Source: a virus
Direction: 5' to 3' (one strand)
DNA: 64,000 nt
IMG/VR virus record: IMGVR_UViG_3300026078_000024
Span: 1 to 64,000 of that record
Made by a program: the position numbers and the translations under genes. Shown piece after piece: positions 63,495 through 64,000 of this stretch. Positions within the stretch are counted from its first letter, which is position 1. The number at the start of each line of letters is the position of its first letter. The notes beneath the pieces were generated by a model that saw nothing but the letters and a program-made list of their open reading frames with translations, was not told where the DNA came from and did no database searches.

Positions 63495-64000
63495 ATGGAT
63501 CAAAAGTGCTGCACCAAGTGCAAGACGATCAAGCCTCTCGATCAGTTCTACCGGCGCAAGCGTGCCAAGGACGGCCGGACATCAGAGTGCGCCGAATGCC
63601 GGAATGCTGCGGTGAAGCAGTGGAGGATCGACAACCCGGAGAGAGCCAAGAAGATCGAACACAACCGGGCGCGCGATTACTCGAAAGAGATCTCAAGAAC
63701 GAAGGCATACCGCGCGACCCCCGAAGGGAAGCGCCGGATGCGCGGGTACCGGTTGAAGGCCGAATACGGGATCAGCTTGGAGCAGTACGAAGATCTATTG
63801 GACGAACAAGGCGGGGTGTGCGCGATCTGCAAGCGTCCACCGTCCGGCGAGAATCACGCCAACACGTACCTGCATGTCGATCATGACCATGTGTCCGGCC
63901 ATGTCCGAGGTCTTCTCTGCCACCCGTGCAATACCGCAATCGGTCTGCTCGGCGATGATCCGGAACGAATCCAGGCGGCGGCCAGTTACGTGCATCACAG
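63495..64000 (+). CDS. Endonuclease VII-like HNH protein (3' end outside window)
   Basis: At least 168 residues; continues past the right edge. N-terminal Zn site CCTKCKTIKPLDQFY...CAECRN. C-terminal core YGISLEQYEDLLDEQGGVCAICKRPP...LHVDHDHVSGHVRGLLCHPCNTAIG is the recombination endonuclease VII/HNH signature with the Zn Cys pairs and catalytic His. ATG preceded by TGATCC, with TACCAT about ten bases upstream. Could resolve packaging junctions or spread as a homing nuclease. Confidence 0.9.
   Translation, partial: MDQKCCTKCKTIKPLDQFYRRKRAKDGRTSECAECRNAAVKQWRIDNPERAKKIEHNRARDYSKEISRTKAYRATPEGKRRMRGYRLKAEYGISLEQYEDLLDEQGGVCAICKRPPSGENHANTYLHVDHDHVSGHVRGLLCHPCNTAIGLLGDDPERIQAAASYVHH

Overview
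This 64 kb window is part of a large, GC-rich (roughly two-thirds G+C) tailed double-stranded DNA phage genome. The host is very probably a Streptomyces or another actinomycete. The evidence is a tape measure protein, minor tail proteins, a two-domain endolysin, a phage-style replication block, a WhiB regulator (an actinobacterial family), strong GC3 bias, and tight gene packing with ATGA or GTGA stop/start overlaps. I see no integrase and no clear lysogeny repressor. The terminase large subunit, portal and capsid genes are not in the window.

Layout. (1) 1-12,128, plus strand: the end of a gene upstream of the tape measure gene, the tape measure protein, tail proteins, four tandem paralogous fibre-like proteins, a CHAP + GH25 endolysin and a glycosyltransferase. 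(2) 12,125-24,230, minus strand: about 35 short genes, including WhiB, HU, DUF4236-like, WYL-domain and DUF932 proteins, plus tRNA-Lys(CTT), tRNA-Arg(ACG) and three unusual tRNA-like or structured RNA elements. (3) 24,243-38,904, minus strand: a membrane-anchored FtsK/TraB-like translocase with a multi-TM Spd-like partner, two HNH/glycosyltransferase neighbourhoods, an NDP-sugar cluster (dehydrogenase, epimerase/dehydratase, two methyltransferases, three GT2 glycosyltransferases), a secreted GH16-like glycanase and a lipoprotein. (4) 38,905-48,468, mostly minus strand: two ParB-like proteins, an RHH protein, a RuvC-like resolvase (plus strand), an SSB-like protein, a PD-(D/E)XK exonuclease, an SF2 helicase and zinc-ribbon proteins. 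(5) 48,564-64,000, plus strand: an HTH protein, a 1,471-residue primase-helicase-exonuclease-DNA polymerase fusion, small zinc-binding proteins, a PD-(D/E)XK nuclease, then a 7-deazaguanine DNA-modification operon (ParB-TGT/DpdA-like fusion, QueF-like, QueC, QueD, YkgJ-like, QueE, FolE), a possible terminase small subunit, a GNAT + ABC-ATPase pair and an endonuclease VII-like HNH protein.

How the parts fit. The right-hand operon can in principle take GTP to preQ0 or preQ1 (FolE, QueD, QueE, QueC, QueF-like) and place the base in DNA through a transglycosylase-like protein fused to a ParB-type domain. This would be a self-contained anti-restriction system. Two features are unusual: the QueF-like enzyme has Ala where the catalytic His of the His-Glu pair belongs, and an unexplained YkgJ-like Cys-cluster protein is embedded between queD and queE. 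A GNAT + ABC-ATPase pair follows and may be a second modification module. The sugar cluster and the secreted glycanase suggest remodelling of a surface glycan.

Regulation. Several operon starts carry a GTCGTATGAT-like box without an evident -35. One good TTGACA-N17-TATGTT promoter is present. A 76-bp element, 93% identical in two copies 13 kb apart, follows intrinsic terminators. GATC is strikingly frequent throughout and often directly precedes the start codon. All calls come from reading the sequence; no database search was possible.
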